Assembly (NCBI RefSeq): GCF_019703835.1
Contig: NZ_AP023055.1
Coordinates: forward strand, 744,001 to 808,000
DNA length: 64,000 nt
Direction of reading: 5' to 3'
Source of the DNA: Thaumasiovibrio subtropicus
Lineage (GTDB): Bacteria > Pseudomonadota > Gammaproteobacteria > Enterobacterales > Vibrionaceae
Made by a program: the position numbers and the translations under genes. Below, piece after piece: positions 15,748-24,848 of this stretch; positions within the stretch are counted from its first letter, which is position 1; every line of letters starts with the position of its first letter. Under the pieces are notes generated by a model. That model searched no databases. It was not told where the DNA came from and was given only the letters and a program-made list of their open reading frames with translations.

Positions 15748-17391
15748 TTATCGTTTCGTTTTTTCTGAGTAGGTAAATTCATCAAGTGTCATATTAATCC
15801 CGGCAGCCATTTCTCGCATCTCGGCAGATATTTCTGTTGTGTCGCTGATTTTCTGAGAGGTGCTAAGGAAGGTATCTGTCAAAAATTGCTGAGATGCCTG
15901 CAGTTCGTGTAACTGACTGACTTGATGCTCAATTAGCGAAGCAATTTGGTTTTGTTGTTCAACGGTATGGGCGACGGATTGAGACATCTGCTCAATGGCG
16001 TCAGCCGTTTCAGCACTGCGTGTGCGACTGGTTTCAACTTCTTGTTTGAGTTGGCCGACGGAGCTCACGGCGGTCTCTACTTTTTCCGTCAAGCTATTGA
16101 GGAGATCGGCAATTTCCGCTGTTGAGTCGTTTGTCTTACTAGCAAGCACTCTTACCTCATCGGCAACGACGGCAAAACCACGTCCTTGATCACCCGCGCG
16201 TGCGGCTTCAATGGCGGCATTCAGTGCAAGTAGATTGGTCTGCTCGGCGATACCTTGGATTACATCGATAATGCTGTAGACCTGCGCGGCAACACTGCTT
16301 AACTCTGCAATATTGTTGGCAACTGTTTCGGATTCTTGCGTGGCACGTTCAACGACTTCGATGTTGTCTTTGACATTTTGGAGCCCATGCGCGGCGTTTT
16401 CTTTGACGTCATTGGCTGAGTTCAGGGTAGTGGTAACCATGTTTGATACGTTATCGGTAGACTCGATGAGTTCATGCGAAATCTGCGTCATGATTTGATA
16501 ACGCGATTCCTCTTCTGATTTACTGGCGTTGACTTGATCTGACAGTGAGGTGACACGATCGGATAGACGAACAATGCCAGACGCGCTAGTTTTTAGCCCT
16601 TTAACGACGGAGGAGAGCGTATGTCGCATTTTATCAATGTTTGAGGCGAGGTTACCCAGTTCGCTTTCGTTGATTAGCTCGTCTACGTAAGGTTTATGTT
16701 CTAGGTCGCCCCTACTGATCTCGCGGCTATTACGCACTAAAGAACCCAGAGGCAGGACGATGCTCCTACTGACGAGTACTGAGAGCAATAAGATGATGAG
16801 AAGACCAATAACCGAACCGATGACAATGGTCTTAATCAGAATCTGTATTTGATTGTCGGCATAGCGGTTGTATTCGAGCACCGCTTTATGCATGGCAACA
16901 AGTGTTTTATGGTTGGCAGTCATGAAACCGTCAATTTCTTCTACAGTCGCATCATTTCCACGTTCTAGTAATTGAAGTGCGAGCTGTTTCTGCGTTAGCC
17001 ATAAGGACTCAACTTCACTCAGCATGGTTTTAAAACCATCTGCTTGGTTCTCAATTAAGGTGATCGGCGACTTGAGTACAAGGTCTGAAAAAGTGCCCCC
17101 TCCGTTTTTGAGCGCATTTAATGATGTTTCATAGAGGCGAACCGTATTGCGGTAGTCTAAGGCTGGATTGGTCGCTTGTTTTTGTTCGTGCAGCTCTAGC
17201 AAGACTTCGCTGGCAAATTTCTTGGTTAGCATCCTTTGTCGCCCCGCGACATTAATGACGAGGCCATCTTGACTGTTTTTCTGGAGGGTAATGATGACAT
17301 CGCCACTAATGAAGATGATGATTGCGGCTACGACAGAAAAGATGATGACCAGACGTCGCATCACGCTTTGCGACTGGATAAACCTATGCAT
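15748..17391 (-). CDS. Methyl-accepting chemotaxis protein with PilJ/NarX-type sensor domain
   Basis: A 547-residue transmembrane chemoreceptor. TM1 is at about 11-30. The periplasmic domain begins with INVAGRQRMLTKKFASE (about 42-58), the PilJ/NarX-type motif, and is helical to about 185. TM2 is at about 187-210. HAMP is at about 211-265. The cytoplasmic hairpin carries the invariant tip EQTNLLALNAAIEAARAG, followed by GRGFAVVADEVRVLA. The C-terminus lacks an NWETF pentapeptide. It would control CheA activity in response to an unknown ligand. GAGAGG precedes the ATG. It is monocistronic. Confidence 0.92.
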   Translation of the reverse strand: MHRFIQSQSVMRRLVIIFSVVAAIIIFISGDVIITLQKNSQDGLVINVAGRQRMLTKKFASEVLLELHEQKQATNPALDYRNTVRLYETSLNALKNGGGTFSDLVLKSPITLIENQADGFKTMLSEVESLWLTQKQLALQLLERGNDATVEEIDGFMTANHKTLVAMHKAVLEYNRYADNQIQILIKTIVIGSVIGLLIILLLSVLVSRSIVLPLGSLVRNSREISRGDLEHKPYVDELINESELGNLASNIDKMRHTLSSVVKGLKTSASGIVRLSDRVTSLSDQVNASKSEEESRYQIMTQISHELIESTDNVSNMVTTTLNSANDVKENAAHGLQNVKDNIEVVERATQESETVANNIAELSSVAAQVYSIIDVIQGIAEQTNLLALNAAIEAARAGDQGRGFAVVADEVRVLASKTNDSTAEIADLLNSLTEKVETAVSSVGQLKQEVETSRTRSAETADAIEQMSQSVAHTVEQQNQIASLIEHQVSQLHELQASQQFLTDTFLSTSQKISDTTEISAEMREMAAGINMTLDEFTYSEKTKR

Positions 17392-17513
17392 ATTGTTTTC
17401 CTCTCACGATTGCATACCACAAGTATAGTGAAACTACTCTGTGAGTATTGTATTAATACTAATTAGGTATAGTACGAAATTTCATCGGGAGAGATCGTTT
17501 GTTTGAATAAGAG

Positions 17514-17533
17514 GCGCTGCAGGATTGCAGCGC
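17514..17533 (-). terminator. Hairpin after the TldE-like gene
   Basis: GCGCTGCA (17514-17521) pairs exactly with TGCAGCGC (17526-17533), ten bases past the minus-strand stop. The downstream CTCTTATTC is modestly T-rich. Confidence 0.6.
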
Positions 17534-17542
17534 TTGTCTTAA

Positions 17543-18874
17543 TTATTGTCCGGAGATATTGAGTTGACTAAAACGGATTCTAGGGCTAAAAAAGGTGCCT
17601 GAGTCTGCACGTTCAACATGCGCTCCAACAGCGTCAATGTCTTTCAACATTTGGTAGAAGTTGCCTGCAATGGTAACCCCCCTAACAGGTTGAACGAGCT
17701 CTCCATCGCGATAGAGATAACCAGAAGCACCAAAAGAAAAATCACCGCTAATTGCGTTTGCACCAGAGTGCACCCCTTGAAGCTCAATAGGAACAAAGTA
17801 GGTGCCTGTTTCAAGGTCGGTGTCGCTAGCTTGGCCCGGTTCAATGACTTTGTGTCGGCTCGATACACTTAAACCACTTTTTGCACTGCGCGCTGCATTG
17901 CCCGTGGTTTTAAGACCGAAATGTGCTGCTGTTTTACTGTTGTGGAGCAGTGAACGTAACTCGCCGCCGACGATAAGGGCGGTGTCTTGTGTTTCAATCC
18001 CTTCGCCGTCAAATGCCTTTATCGCAAGGCCTTTGTCGTAAGCTGCATAGTCACTCAAATTGAACAACGGACTGGCAACGTGCTGCGTGAGTTTGTCACG
18101 CCAAGGGTTTGTCTCTTTTCGCGCGGCTTCACCGGATAAGCAGAGTGAGAAAGCAGAAAACAGCTGACTCAAACAAGCAATATCAAAAATAACCGCATAG
18201 CGGCCTGTTGAAATAGGCTTACCATCGAGTAACGACGTCGCTTTTTGAAGCGCTGTATCAACACAACCTTGAGCATCAAGTTCAGCAAAGGTACGCGCGG
18301 TAGAAGCTTTGATCCCCATTGATGGCGTGCCATCTCCACTAATCAGTGCAGATGTATAGCATGAAAATGCACGCTCTTTGTGGTAGCCGTTTGCGCCTAA
18401 GCTGTTCATGTAAATCAGTTCAGATTCGCCATCTGAATAGGCGTTATAAGGTGATTTGCCACCTTTTTCAGCAACTTGAGACTCTAACGATAGCGCTAAT
18501 GCGACTTTGTCTGCTTCCGGCGTGTCATCGTCGCAGTAAATCTCAGGGGTTTCTGTTTTGATAACGCGGTTGGCGACAAGACTCTCGTGTTCAGCCAGCT
18601 CTGTATATGGCAGGTTTTCTAGTGCCATGTTTAGGCTTGCTGTGATGCTTTCACTATCAAGCGCTTCAGTAAAGCTGGTTGAGACTTTACCATCACGAAG
18701 CAGTCGCAGCCCAAGCACATTGGAAGAGGTGACCTTGTACTCACTGAGTGCACCGCTATCGGCTTTTAGTGACAGATCCTTACTCGTTGTGACAACGACA
18801 TCGGCCTCACACTGCGCATTCTTAGCAGCAGATAATGCGAATTCTGCTGCTTCTGTTGGTGTTAAGATTTTCAT
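17543..18874 (-). CDS. TldE/PmbA-like protein
   Basis: A 443-residue member of the TldD/TldE (PmbA) family, the non-metal-binding partner of the heterodimeric protease. Family features are the GVTIAGNFYQMLKDI and GANAISGDFSFGASGYLYRDGE-type C-terminal segments; no HExxxH is present, as expected for the E subunit. It overlaps the TldD-like gene by ATGA. The E. coli pair matures microcin B17 and degrades CcdA. This divergent pair, behind a G3E GTPase gene, is probably a paralogue with another substrate. Confidence 0.88.
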   Translation of the reverse strand: MKILTPTEAAEFALSAAKNAQCEADVVVTTSKDLSLKADSGALSEYKVTSSNVLGLRLLRDGKVSTSFTEALDSESITASLNMALENLPYTELAEHESLVANRVIKTETPEIYCDDDTPEADKVALALSLESQVAEKGGKSPYNAYSDGESELIYMNSLGANGYHKERAFSCYTSALISGDGTPSMGIKASTARTFAELDAQGCVDTALQKATSLLDGKPISTGRYAVIFDIACLSQLFSAFSLCLSGEAARKETNPWRDKLTQHVASPLFNLSDYAAYDKGLAIKAFDGEGIETQDTALIVGGELRSLLHNSKTAAHFGLKTTGNAARSAKSGLSVSSRHKVIEPGQASDTDLETGTYFVPIELQGVHSGANAISGDFSFGASGYLYRDGELVQPVRGVTIAGNFYQMLKDIDAVGAHVERADSGTFFSPRIRFSQLNISGQ

Positions 18875-20259
18875 CCTTTATTGCCTCCCACCAAAATGTT
18901 GTCGACTTTGAGAGCAGGTTGACCCACACTGGTCGGTACGGCGCCACTCACTGATCCACACATGCCTGCAGCTAGCGCGAGATCGGTGCCTACCATGCTA
19001 ATTTCTTTCAGGACTTTAGGGCCTGTTGAGATGAGCGTTGCTGTTTTGAGTGGCTTGGTAATCTTGCCTTCCTCAATTAAGTAAGCCTCTTGAACGGCAA
19101 AGTTAAACTCGCCAGTGCCAGGTTGCACTGAGCCACCCCCCATTTTCTTGGCATAAATACCTTTGTCTACGCTGCTGATCATGTCATCAAGTGACGTGTC
19201 GCCGGGTTCAATATAGGTATTTCTCATCCGAGACGTTGGGGCAAACTTATAAGATTCGCGGCGGCCAGAGCCTGTTGGTGCGTAGCCGGTTTTTAGACCA
19301 CCCATTTTATCGACCATAAAGCTGGTGAGTCGGCCATCTTTAATGAGCTGTGTACGCTGTGTCGGCATACCTTCATCATCGATATTGATTGAACCCCAAG
19401 CGTAAGGATCTGTACCGTCGTCAACGGCCGAAACGACGGGAGAGGCAATCATCTCATTCAACTGGTCGTGAAATACTGAGGCTTTTTTGGCAACAGAGGT
19501 TGTTTCCAGAAGGTGGCCACACGCTTCGTGGAAAATAACCCCACCAAATCCATTTCCGATAACGACTGGCATTTCACCCGATGGGCAGGCGTCTGCATGT
19601 AGCTTCACCAACGCTTGATTCGCAATGTCTTGTCCGAGTTGGCGAGGGTCAAAGGCTTGATGAAATGACCAGCCATTGAATGCACCCGGTGATTCGCTGC
19701 CAGTGCTTTGCAAGTCACCGTCTTTGGCAATTGCAGTGAGAGCGATTCGTGAGTAGTGACGCGTATCGGCGGCGTGTACGCCTTCTGAGTTGAAGATCTC
19801 AATCTGTTGTTCACGTTGCAATATTCGCCCTTGTACTTGGGCGATGGTGTCATGCTCTGCGCGAGCAGCACTGTCTGCAGCAAGCAGGAAGGCGACTTTG
19901 CTATCAACTTGGCTACCCTGCTTGAGTGAAGCCTGTACAGGGTGATGATTTAAATGTGGTGCTTTTCCGAACGCGTGGGAAGGCGTCGTGCGCTGTCGCT
20001 GCTCATTGGCAATAAGGGTTGAGACAATACGCAGTAATTCAGTCTTTGTCGGTTCGTTGGTGTAGCCGTATAGCACTTTGAATCCAAAGAATAGACGAAC
20101 ACCAATTCCGAACTCGATACCTGAGCCGATGCTTTCAACTTTTGAAGAGCTCATCTCAACATGGTGTGTCTGATGATGCTCGATGAAGAGCTCAGCGAAA
20201 TCAGCACCATGATGGAGCGCATGATCAATCACTTCGCTGGCGATTTTTTGATCTAACAT
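18871..20259 (-). CDS. TldD-like metalloprotease subunit
   Basis: A protein of about 462 residues from the ATG at 20259, which follows AGGAGG. An upstream TTG would add five residues. The zinc motif HEACGH (HExxxH) lies in a GVIFHEACGHLLETTS context, and the distal Cys ligand is probably in AAGMCGSVSGAVPTSVGQP near the C-terminus. TldD supplies the active metal site of the TldD/TldE protease. The sequence differs from canonical TldD around the HExxxH. It lies 42 bases after the G3E GTPase gene and overlaps the TldE-like gene, forming one operon. Confidence 0.9.
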   Translation of the reverse strand: MLDQKIASEVIDHALHHGADFAELFIEHHQTHHVEMSSSKVESIGSGIEFGIGVRLFFGFKVLYGYTNEPTKTELLRIVSTLIANEQRQRTTPSHAFGKAPHLNHHPVQASLKQGSQVDSKVAFLLAADSAARAEHDTIAQVQGRILQREQQIEIFNSEGVHAADTRHYSRIALTAIAKDGDLQSTGSESPGAFNGWSFHQAFDPRQLGQDIANQALVKLHADACPSGEMPVVIGNGFGGVIFHEACGHLLETTSVAKKASVFHDQLNEMIASPVVSAVDDGTDPYAWGSINIDDEGMPTQRTQLIKDGRLTSFMVDKMGGLKTGYAPTGSGRRESYKFAPTSRMRNTYIEPGDTSLDDMISSVDKGIYAKKMGGGSVQPGTGEFNFAVQEAYLIEEGKITKPLKTATLISTGPKVLKEISMVGTDLALAAGMCGSVSGAVPTSVGQPALKVDNILVGGNKG

Positions 20260-20301
20260 TAGGCCTCCTGGCAAATGTAAAACAGCCTGTAGTAGTAACG
20301 T

Positions 20302-21288
20302 TTAGAGAGCTTTGTCTATCGGAGTGGTTAGACACGCAATGAGATAGGTCTCTAGTTCTTCCCAAGGTAGCATCTCGCGGTCTATTACCTCTATTCTTGA
20401 TTCAAAATCCATCAAGCTAAGCTCATTTACTGAGACGACTTGATTAACCACGTTAAACGCCATATAGCCATTCTGTGTCTTAACAACGGCTTTGATACGT
20501 TGCGCTGAAAGTTGGCTAAATAGGGTAAATAACTTAGAGAAATCGAATTCTAGCTGTTCAGTAAAGCACCACCCGCAGCTGCGAAAGCCCTGACCATGAT
20601 TTTCTTTACGGATGTACTGTTGGTTTTCTGGGATAACTAGCGGTGCAATTTCATGGTCATGATGGTGGTGGTGACCACTTCTCACTTCGCGCGATTTAGC
20701 CTCCAGCTCTAGCCATGCTGGGTTGAGAATACCTTGTTCAGTAAGCGCAATAACTTGGGGACGATCAGTCAGCGGTTTGATTTGATCTTCAAACGCTTCA
20801 CGTAGCGTTTCATCGCACAAATCCGCTTTATTGCCGACGATAATGTCAGCCAATGCCAACTGAGCTTGGAAATTGTCGTTGCTCGTATATTGTGTGTCGC
20901 CAAGGTTTCTTGGGTCGACCAATGCGATGGTCGCGCGCATGTCAAGATAGTTTGAAAAAGAGTCGGACCTAAGCTTATCGAGTATTTTCTGTGGATGACC
21001 TAACCCGGTTGGTTCTAAAATTATACGGTCAGGCGTTTGTTCGATCAGCGCATTTAAGCCAACAGACATGGGTAAGCCAGCGACACAGCACATGCAGCCA
21101 CCAGGCACTTCTTTTATCAAAGCCCCTTGTTCGGAGAGGAAAGCACCGTCGATTCCGACTTGACCGAACTCATTCACTAGCACTGCCCAGTTTTCGTTTT
21201 TTGGCTTTTTACTCAATAGATCCAAGATGGCGGTTGTCTTGCCGCTGCCTAAAAATCCAGTGATTATATTTGTTGGAATTTTGTTCAT
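20302..21288 (-). CDS. COG0523/CobW-type G3E GTPase, probable metallochaperone
   Basis: A 328-residue GTPase. The P-loop GFLGSGKT (about 11-18), VPGGCMCCVAG (about 60-70) with the CxCC metal site, LEPTGLGHP and the G4 motif NKAD are all visible. A His-rich loop (GHHHHHDHE, about 205-213) and a C-terminal CobW domain follow. The family inserts or stores Zn, Co or Ni, and several members are linked to zinc starvation. Here it is first in an operon with tldD- and tldE-like genes, suggesting that it loads their metal site. I see no clear Zur box upstream. Confidence 0.88.
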   Translation of the reverse strand: MNKIPTNIITGFLGSGKTTAILDLLSKKPKNENWAVLVNEFGQVGIDGAFLSEQGALIKEVPGGCMCCVAGLPMSVGLNALIEQTPDRIILEPTGLGHPQKILDKLRSDSFSNYLDMRATIALVDPRNLGDTQYTSNDNFQAQLALADIIVGNKADLCDETLREAFEDQIKPLTDRPQVIALTEQGILNPAWLELEAKSREVRSGHHHHHDHEIAPLVIPENQQYIRKENHGQGFRSCGWCFTEQLEFDFSKLFTLFSQLSAQRIKAVVKTQNGYMAFNVVNQVVSVNELSLMDFESRIEVIDREMLPWEELETYLIACLTTPIDKAL

Positions 21289-21585
21289 TTTCGCTATTAT
21301 TGAATGGACGGTTGCAACATGCTACTGCAAAAAAGTCTTTAGCGTGTAACTTTTTGTCCCCAATATTGCATGAGTCGCGAAGTAAAAAAGAGACTTTTCT
21401 AAGTCGTTGATAAAAGTGTAAATATTTTTATAAGTCAGCCTTGTTTAGCTAATTGTAAGTAACGCAATTTCCTCAACATGCAACGAACACTTAATAATGG
21501 ATTAACAGTTGTTGTGTATCGATACAACGGCTAGAAATTTCAACATCAACAAGACTTAATGTTAATAGGAAGGAGAGCTGTAGCT

Positions 21586-22239
21586 ATGAAAAAAGCAATT
21601 GTCACAGGTGGTAGTGGTGGTATTGGTGAGTGCGTCATCGAGTTGCTTGGTCATCAAGGATACGAGGTGATTGACTTGTCATTCCCAGATGTTGATGTGA
21701 CGAGCCCAGAAAGCGTTGCTCAAGCGCTAGAAGGGCACGAAGATGCCAGTGTCTTGGTATGCTGTGCAGGTATTCAAGTCAGTAAGCCCGTTCATGTTAT
21801 GGAAACTTCAGAGTTTGATAATGTGATTAAGGTGAACCTGAATGGTACTTTCAACGTTATTCACTACATGATGCCACATTTCAGAGAGGCAGGATTGGGG
21901 CGTATCGTCACTATCTCTTCTGTTATGGGGCGTAAAGGTGAGCGAGGCTTAAGTGGCTACTGCGCCAGTAAATGGGGTGTTAGGGGCTTAACTGAAGTGA
22001 TTGCAAAAGAAGGTGCATCGAAAGGAATTAGCTGCGTATCTGTCGCGCCGACTTTCGTTGATACACCGATGATCCGTGAACTGAGGGAGGATATTCTCGA
22101 AGGTATTATCGAATCGATTCCCGCGAGACGATTACTTCAACCGAAAGAGGTCGCAGAAGTGGTAATGTATGCGATTGACCACGGTATGGAGTGTAACGGG
22201 AAGACAATCCCTGTCGATCTTGGACAGGTGATGGTGTAA
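21586..22239 (+). CDS. Short-chain dehydrogenase/reductase
   Basis: A 217-residue classical SDR. The cofactor loop GGSGGIGE is at about residues 8-15, followed by a CCAGIQ motif (NNAG-like), catalytic Ser in TISSVMG and YCASK (YxxxK). The C-terminal sequence NGKTIPVDLGQVM matches the usual ending. The ATG at 21586 follows AAGGAGAG, while an earlier in-frame ATG lacks an SD. It is divergent from the G3E GTPase gene and ends in a strong terminator. The substrate is unknown. Confidence 0.88.
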   Translation: MKKAIVTGGSGGIGECVIELLGHQGYEVIDLSFPDVDVTSPESVAQALEGHEDASVLVCCAGIQVSKPVHVMETSEFDNVIKVNLNGTFNVIHYMMPHFREAGLGRIVTISSVMGRKGERGLSGYCASKWGVRGLTEVIAKEGASKGISCVSVAPTFVDTPMIRELREDILEGIIESIPARRLLQPKEVAEVVMYAIDHGMECNGKTIPVDLGQVMV

Positions 22240-22257
22240 CCAAGAAACACCCGAACA

Positions 22258-22298
22258 AAAGCTGGCATAATCTTTTATGCCAGCTTTGTTTCTTTTTT
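22258..22298 (+). terminator. Strong terminator after the SDR gene
   Basis: AAAGCTGGCAT (22258-22268) pairs exactly with ATGCCAGCTTT (22277-22287). T-rich sequence follows. The A flank on the other side makes it bidirectional for the convergent ylqF gene. Confidence 0.9.
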
Positions 22299-22316
22299 GG
22301 TGTCTCTGAATCGTTG

Positions 22317-23264
22317 TTAACGCTTGTTCTTTAAATAGCGTTTACGACGCATCTCTTTGTTTTTAGCCTTTTCTTCGGCTTTTCGTTCTGCTTCAATCGC
22401 AACATCTATCAGTTCTTGTGTGATCATCTCCGGTTTTTCTAAGGTGATGTCGCCCAGCTTGCCACTGCGTAGGTCATTAATGAGGATTTCTGACGCTTTA
22501 TGCAGGTCAACGAATCCGCCCGCGCGTTTGCAGCCGCGCTTCGCACCAATTGCTTCCAAAAGTTCTATCTCATTCTCTGGAAGGGGGGTGTCGAGTTGGT
22601 AGCGAGAAATCAGATTGTCAGCGTAGGCTTCTGCAAGGTACTCTACGGTGTAAAATGCCACATCCTGATAATCCATTGCCGTATCTTTAACGGCACCGGT
22701 TGCAGCCAAACGAAAGCCACTGTGCGGGTTTTCCACTTTTGGCCATAAAATGCCCGGCGTATCAGAAAGCACGATACCATTTTGCAGATTGATGCGTTGC
22801 TGTTGTCGAGTAACTGCGGGTTGGTTTCCTGTAACAGCAACAGTGCGGCCTGCGAGTGTGTTGATGATGGTCGATTTACCAACATTGGGAATGCCCATGA
22901 TCATGGTGCGAATGTTCTTGCCCATTACTTCGCGATTTGGTGCGAGTTTGCGACAGAGCTCCATGATTTGATGCACCTCTTGCTGTTGCTCTGTGGTGAT
23001 AGCAATCGCTTTAACACCTTGCTCTTTTTCCAGGTGTTCAATCCAGTGCTGCGTCATCACTGGATCGGCAAGGTCACGCTTATTGAGCACTTTAACCACG
23101 GGTTTCTCACCACGGATCGACGAAATCAGTGGGTTTTCGCTGCTAAAGGGAATGCGCGCGTCCAACACTTCTATGATGACATCCACTTTAGGGATCGATT
23201 CTTCGATCTCTTTTCGCGCTTTGTGCATGTGGCCCGGAAACCACTGAATTGTATTGTTAACCAT
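22317..23264 (-). CDS. ylqF: Ribosome biogenesis GTPase YlqF/RbgA
   Basis: A 315-residue circularly permuted GTPase acting in 50S assembly. It begins with QWFPGHMHKARKEI, the family hallmark. The permuted motif order is NKRD (G4, about 60-63), then GIPNVGKST (G1, about 124-132), then DTPG (G3, about 168-171). The C-terminal region is basic (EMRRKRYLKNKR), as expected for rRNA contact. It is convergent with the SDR gene. Confidence 0.93.
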   Translation of the reverse strand: MVNNTIQWFPGHMHKARKEIEESIPKVDVIIEVLDARIPFSSENPLISSIRGEKPVVKVLNKRDLADPVMTQHWIEHLEKEQGVKAIAITTEQQQEVHQIMELCRKLAPNREVMGKNIRTMIMGIPNVGKSTIINTLAGRTVAVTGNQPAVTRQQQRINLQNGIVLSDTPGILWPKVENPHSGFRLAATGAVKDTAMDYQDVAFYTVEYLAEAYADNLISRYQLDTPLPENEIELLEAIGAKRGCKRAGGFVDLHKASEILINDLRSGKLGDITLEKPEMITQELIDVAIEAERKAEEKAKNKEMRRKRYLKNKR

Positions 23265-23437
23265 TGGAATGTATAGCCTTTGATTGTAATGGTGACGATT
23301 TTGCTGGCGTTGGTCATCAGGATGAAAGCGGCATCGATTGGGGGGCGCTTTCTCTCAGCAAAACGTGCTAATGCGGCGGATAATAGCACTTTCGATGTGG
23401 AATGGCGATGTGAGCGATTTTCATGCAGTAAGTTCCT

Positions 23438-23709
23438 TATACTCAAACCGTCTCAAGATGCTTGTTCAGCGAGAATTTCTAGGTTTGTCAACAAGTCACT
23501 GCTTTGAAGGTCTAGTGGGCTAAATCAAAAAACAGTAACGTCGGTGGCGAGTCTAGAATACTCGCCCTTCGGGAAGCGACTAGTGGGCCGATTTCTACGT
23601 TGAAGGTATTTGAAAGGGGAAAACTATTCCTTCATACCTTTGCCTTGGTATATTTACCCTGACGTCGATGCGACAGTCCGTTTCTGAATCCTGAGGTGAC
23701 TGGAGTATA
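23438..23709. repeat. Diverged full-length copy of the palindrome-bounded repeat
   Basis: Begins TATACTCAAACCGTCTCAAG and ends CTGGAGTATA at 23709. The body shares the long conserved block with the copies at 26014 and 35863, including GGCGAGTCTAGAATACTCGCC and CTTCGGGAAGCGACTAG. There are many substitutions and small indels, making it about 8 bases longer. It lies between the ylqF promoter and a small hypothetical gene. Confidence 0.85.
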
Positions 23710-23776
23710 ATAGGAGTGCGGTTTTTATAAAAAGGGTTAGAATAGAGGGGAAATATAGAACGATTGAGGTTTATCG

Positions 23777-24028
23777 TTGGATAATAGAGACTCCTACCTT
23801 GAGTTAAAGTCAGTACTTTTACAAATGGCTGACGCGCAATTAATTGATGAGAATATTGAAGGTCTTATTACTCATATGTGTGCCGAACTCATCACCTTGT
23901 TATTAGAATGTCACGTCAGTGAGCATTATAATGAAGGGGTGAGGTTGATTGTTAATAAATATGTTAGAAAAGAGAAATCAGCAAGTAAATTACTACATGT
24001 TTTGGTGCGGTGTTATCTGATAGGCTGA
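23777..24028 (+). CDS. Small hypothetical protein
   Basis: 83 residues from a TTG start at 23777, with GAGG seven bases before it. It looks soluble and helical (ELKSVLLQMADAQLID, then a Cys/Leu-rich stretch around 30-45). No motif or family was recognised. It lies just behind a repeat copy and is convergent with a membrane-associated barrel-like gene. It could be a lineage-specific gene or a chance frame; the SD is the only positive support. Confidence 0.35.
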   Translation: MDNRDSYLELKSVLLQMADAQLIDENIEGLITHMCAELITLLLECHVSEHYNEGVRLIVNKYVRKEKSASKLLHVLVRCYLIG

Positions 24029-24091
24029 TACAGCTTCGATTTCGATTGGATAAGAGTAATATTATTAATGCGACTATGCGCGATGCTTGTT

Positions 24092-24123
24092 AAAAAAGAG
24101 GTCACCTTAAAGTATGACCTCTT
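24092..24123 (-). terminator. Terminator for the minus-strand barrel-protein gene
   Basis: AAGAGGTCA (24096-24104) pairs with TGACCTCTT (24115-24123). On the minus strand the hairpin is followed by a T run (the A run at 24092-24097). Confidence 0.85.
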
Positions 24124-24148
24124 GTTCATCGATTGAGTATAACGCACA

Positions 24149-24676
24149 TTAAAATGGGAAACGTACGCCAAGCACAAATTGGCCGTCATTTTCACCTTTC
24201 ATTCGCCACTCTGCGTTGACGGAAACGAGATCGGTTGGATGGTAACGGCCAATCAGGTTCACAATGGTATAGTCTTTACCATCACGCATGAAACGGCCTA
24301 CATCGGCTGCGAATTCGACTTGAGGGGCAACCCAAGCACGAAATCCTAGGTTCAGTTCTACACCAAACTTGCCAATGGTGTTGTCGTATCGATCATTTTT
24401 TTGCGAACGCGCGATGATATCCCCTTTTATATCGAGCACAGAGTTGACAGGTGCAAAAAATCCGGCACCTCCACCAAAGTTCCATGCATCATCAAAGTTA
24501 CTTTCTCCTTCGACGATTAAACGGGCACTCTCGTGGATTGTCATCGAAAGTTGTCCGCCCAGTCCTGAAGGGTTAGTCAGTATGTTGACTTGTACAAACT
24601 GGTGGGAAAAAGCACTTGCCCAGCTGGTCATAGGTAACACGCTGAGCGCGGCTGTTAGAAGAATTCGTTTTAACAA
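24149..24676 (-). CDS. Small outer-membrane beta-barrel-like protein
   Basis: 175 residues with a signal peptide (about 1-21, ending SWASA). It has alternating amphipathic strands and a C-terminal aromatic ending (VLGVRFPF), the usual BAM recognition pattern. This suggests a small YfaZ-like outer-membrane barrel; the family name is a guess from pattern. Start is TTG, with GAGAA six bases upstream. It is divergent from the HD-GYP gene. The ligand or function is unknown. Confidence 0.65.
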   Translation of the reverse strand: MLKRILLTAALSVLPMTSWASAFSHQFVQVNILTNPSGLGGQLSMTIHESARLIVEGESNFDDAWNFGGGAGFFAPVNSVLDIKGDIIARSQKNDRYDNTIGKFGVELNLGFRAWVAPQVEFAADVGRFMRDGKDYTIVNLIGRYHPTDLVSVNAEWRMKGENDGQFVLGVRFPF

Positions 24677-24848
24677 AATGTTTTCTCAAAAAAGCGTTAA
24701 TTGGTCAATAACATAACGAAAACTCCAATTCTTGTGAAGTCAAAGCCGATTTTTCTTGATAAGTCTCTTACATTTTCTTATGCATCTCGACTAAAGTTTA
24801 ATTTAATTGCTCTAATGCAATTGAGGTCTGTGAACGATGGAGTAGTAC

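Noticed and set aside
18871..20259. Microcin B17-type RiPP cluster
   Set aside because: TldD/E can mature peptides, but no McbB/C/D-like dehydratase or cyclodehydratase or precursor gene is adjacent; the neighbour is a metallochaperone-type GTPase.
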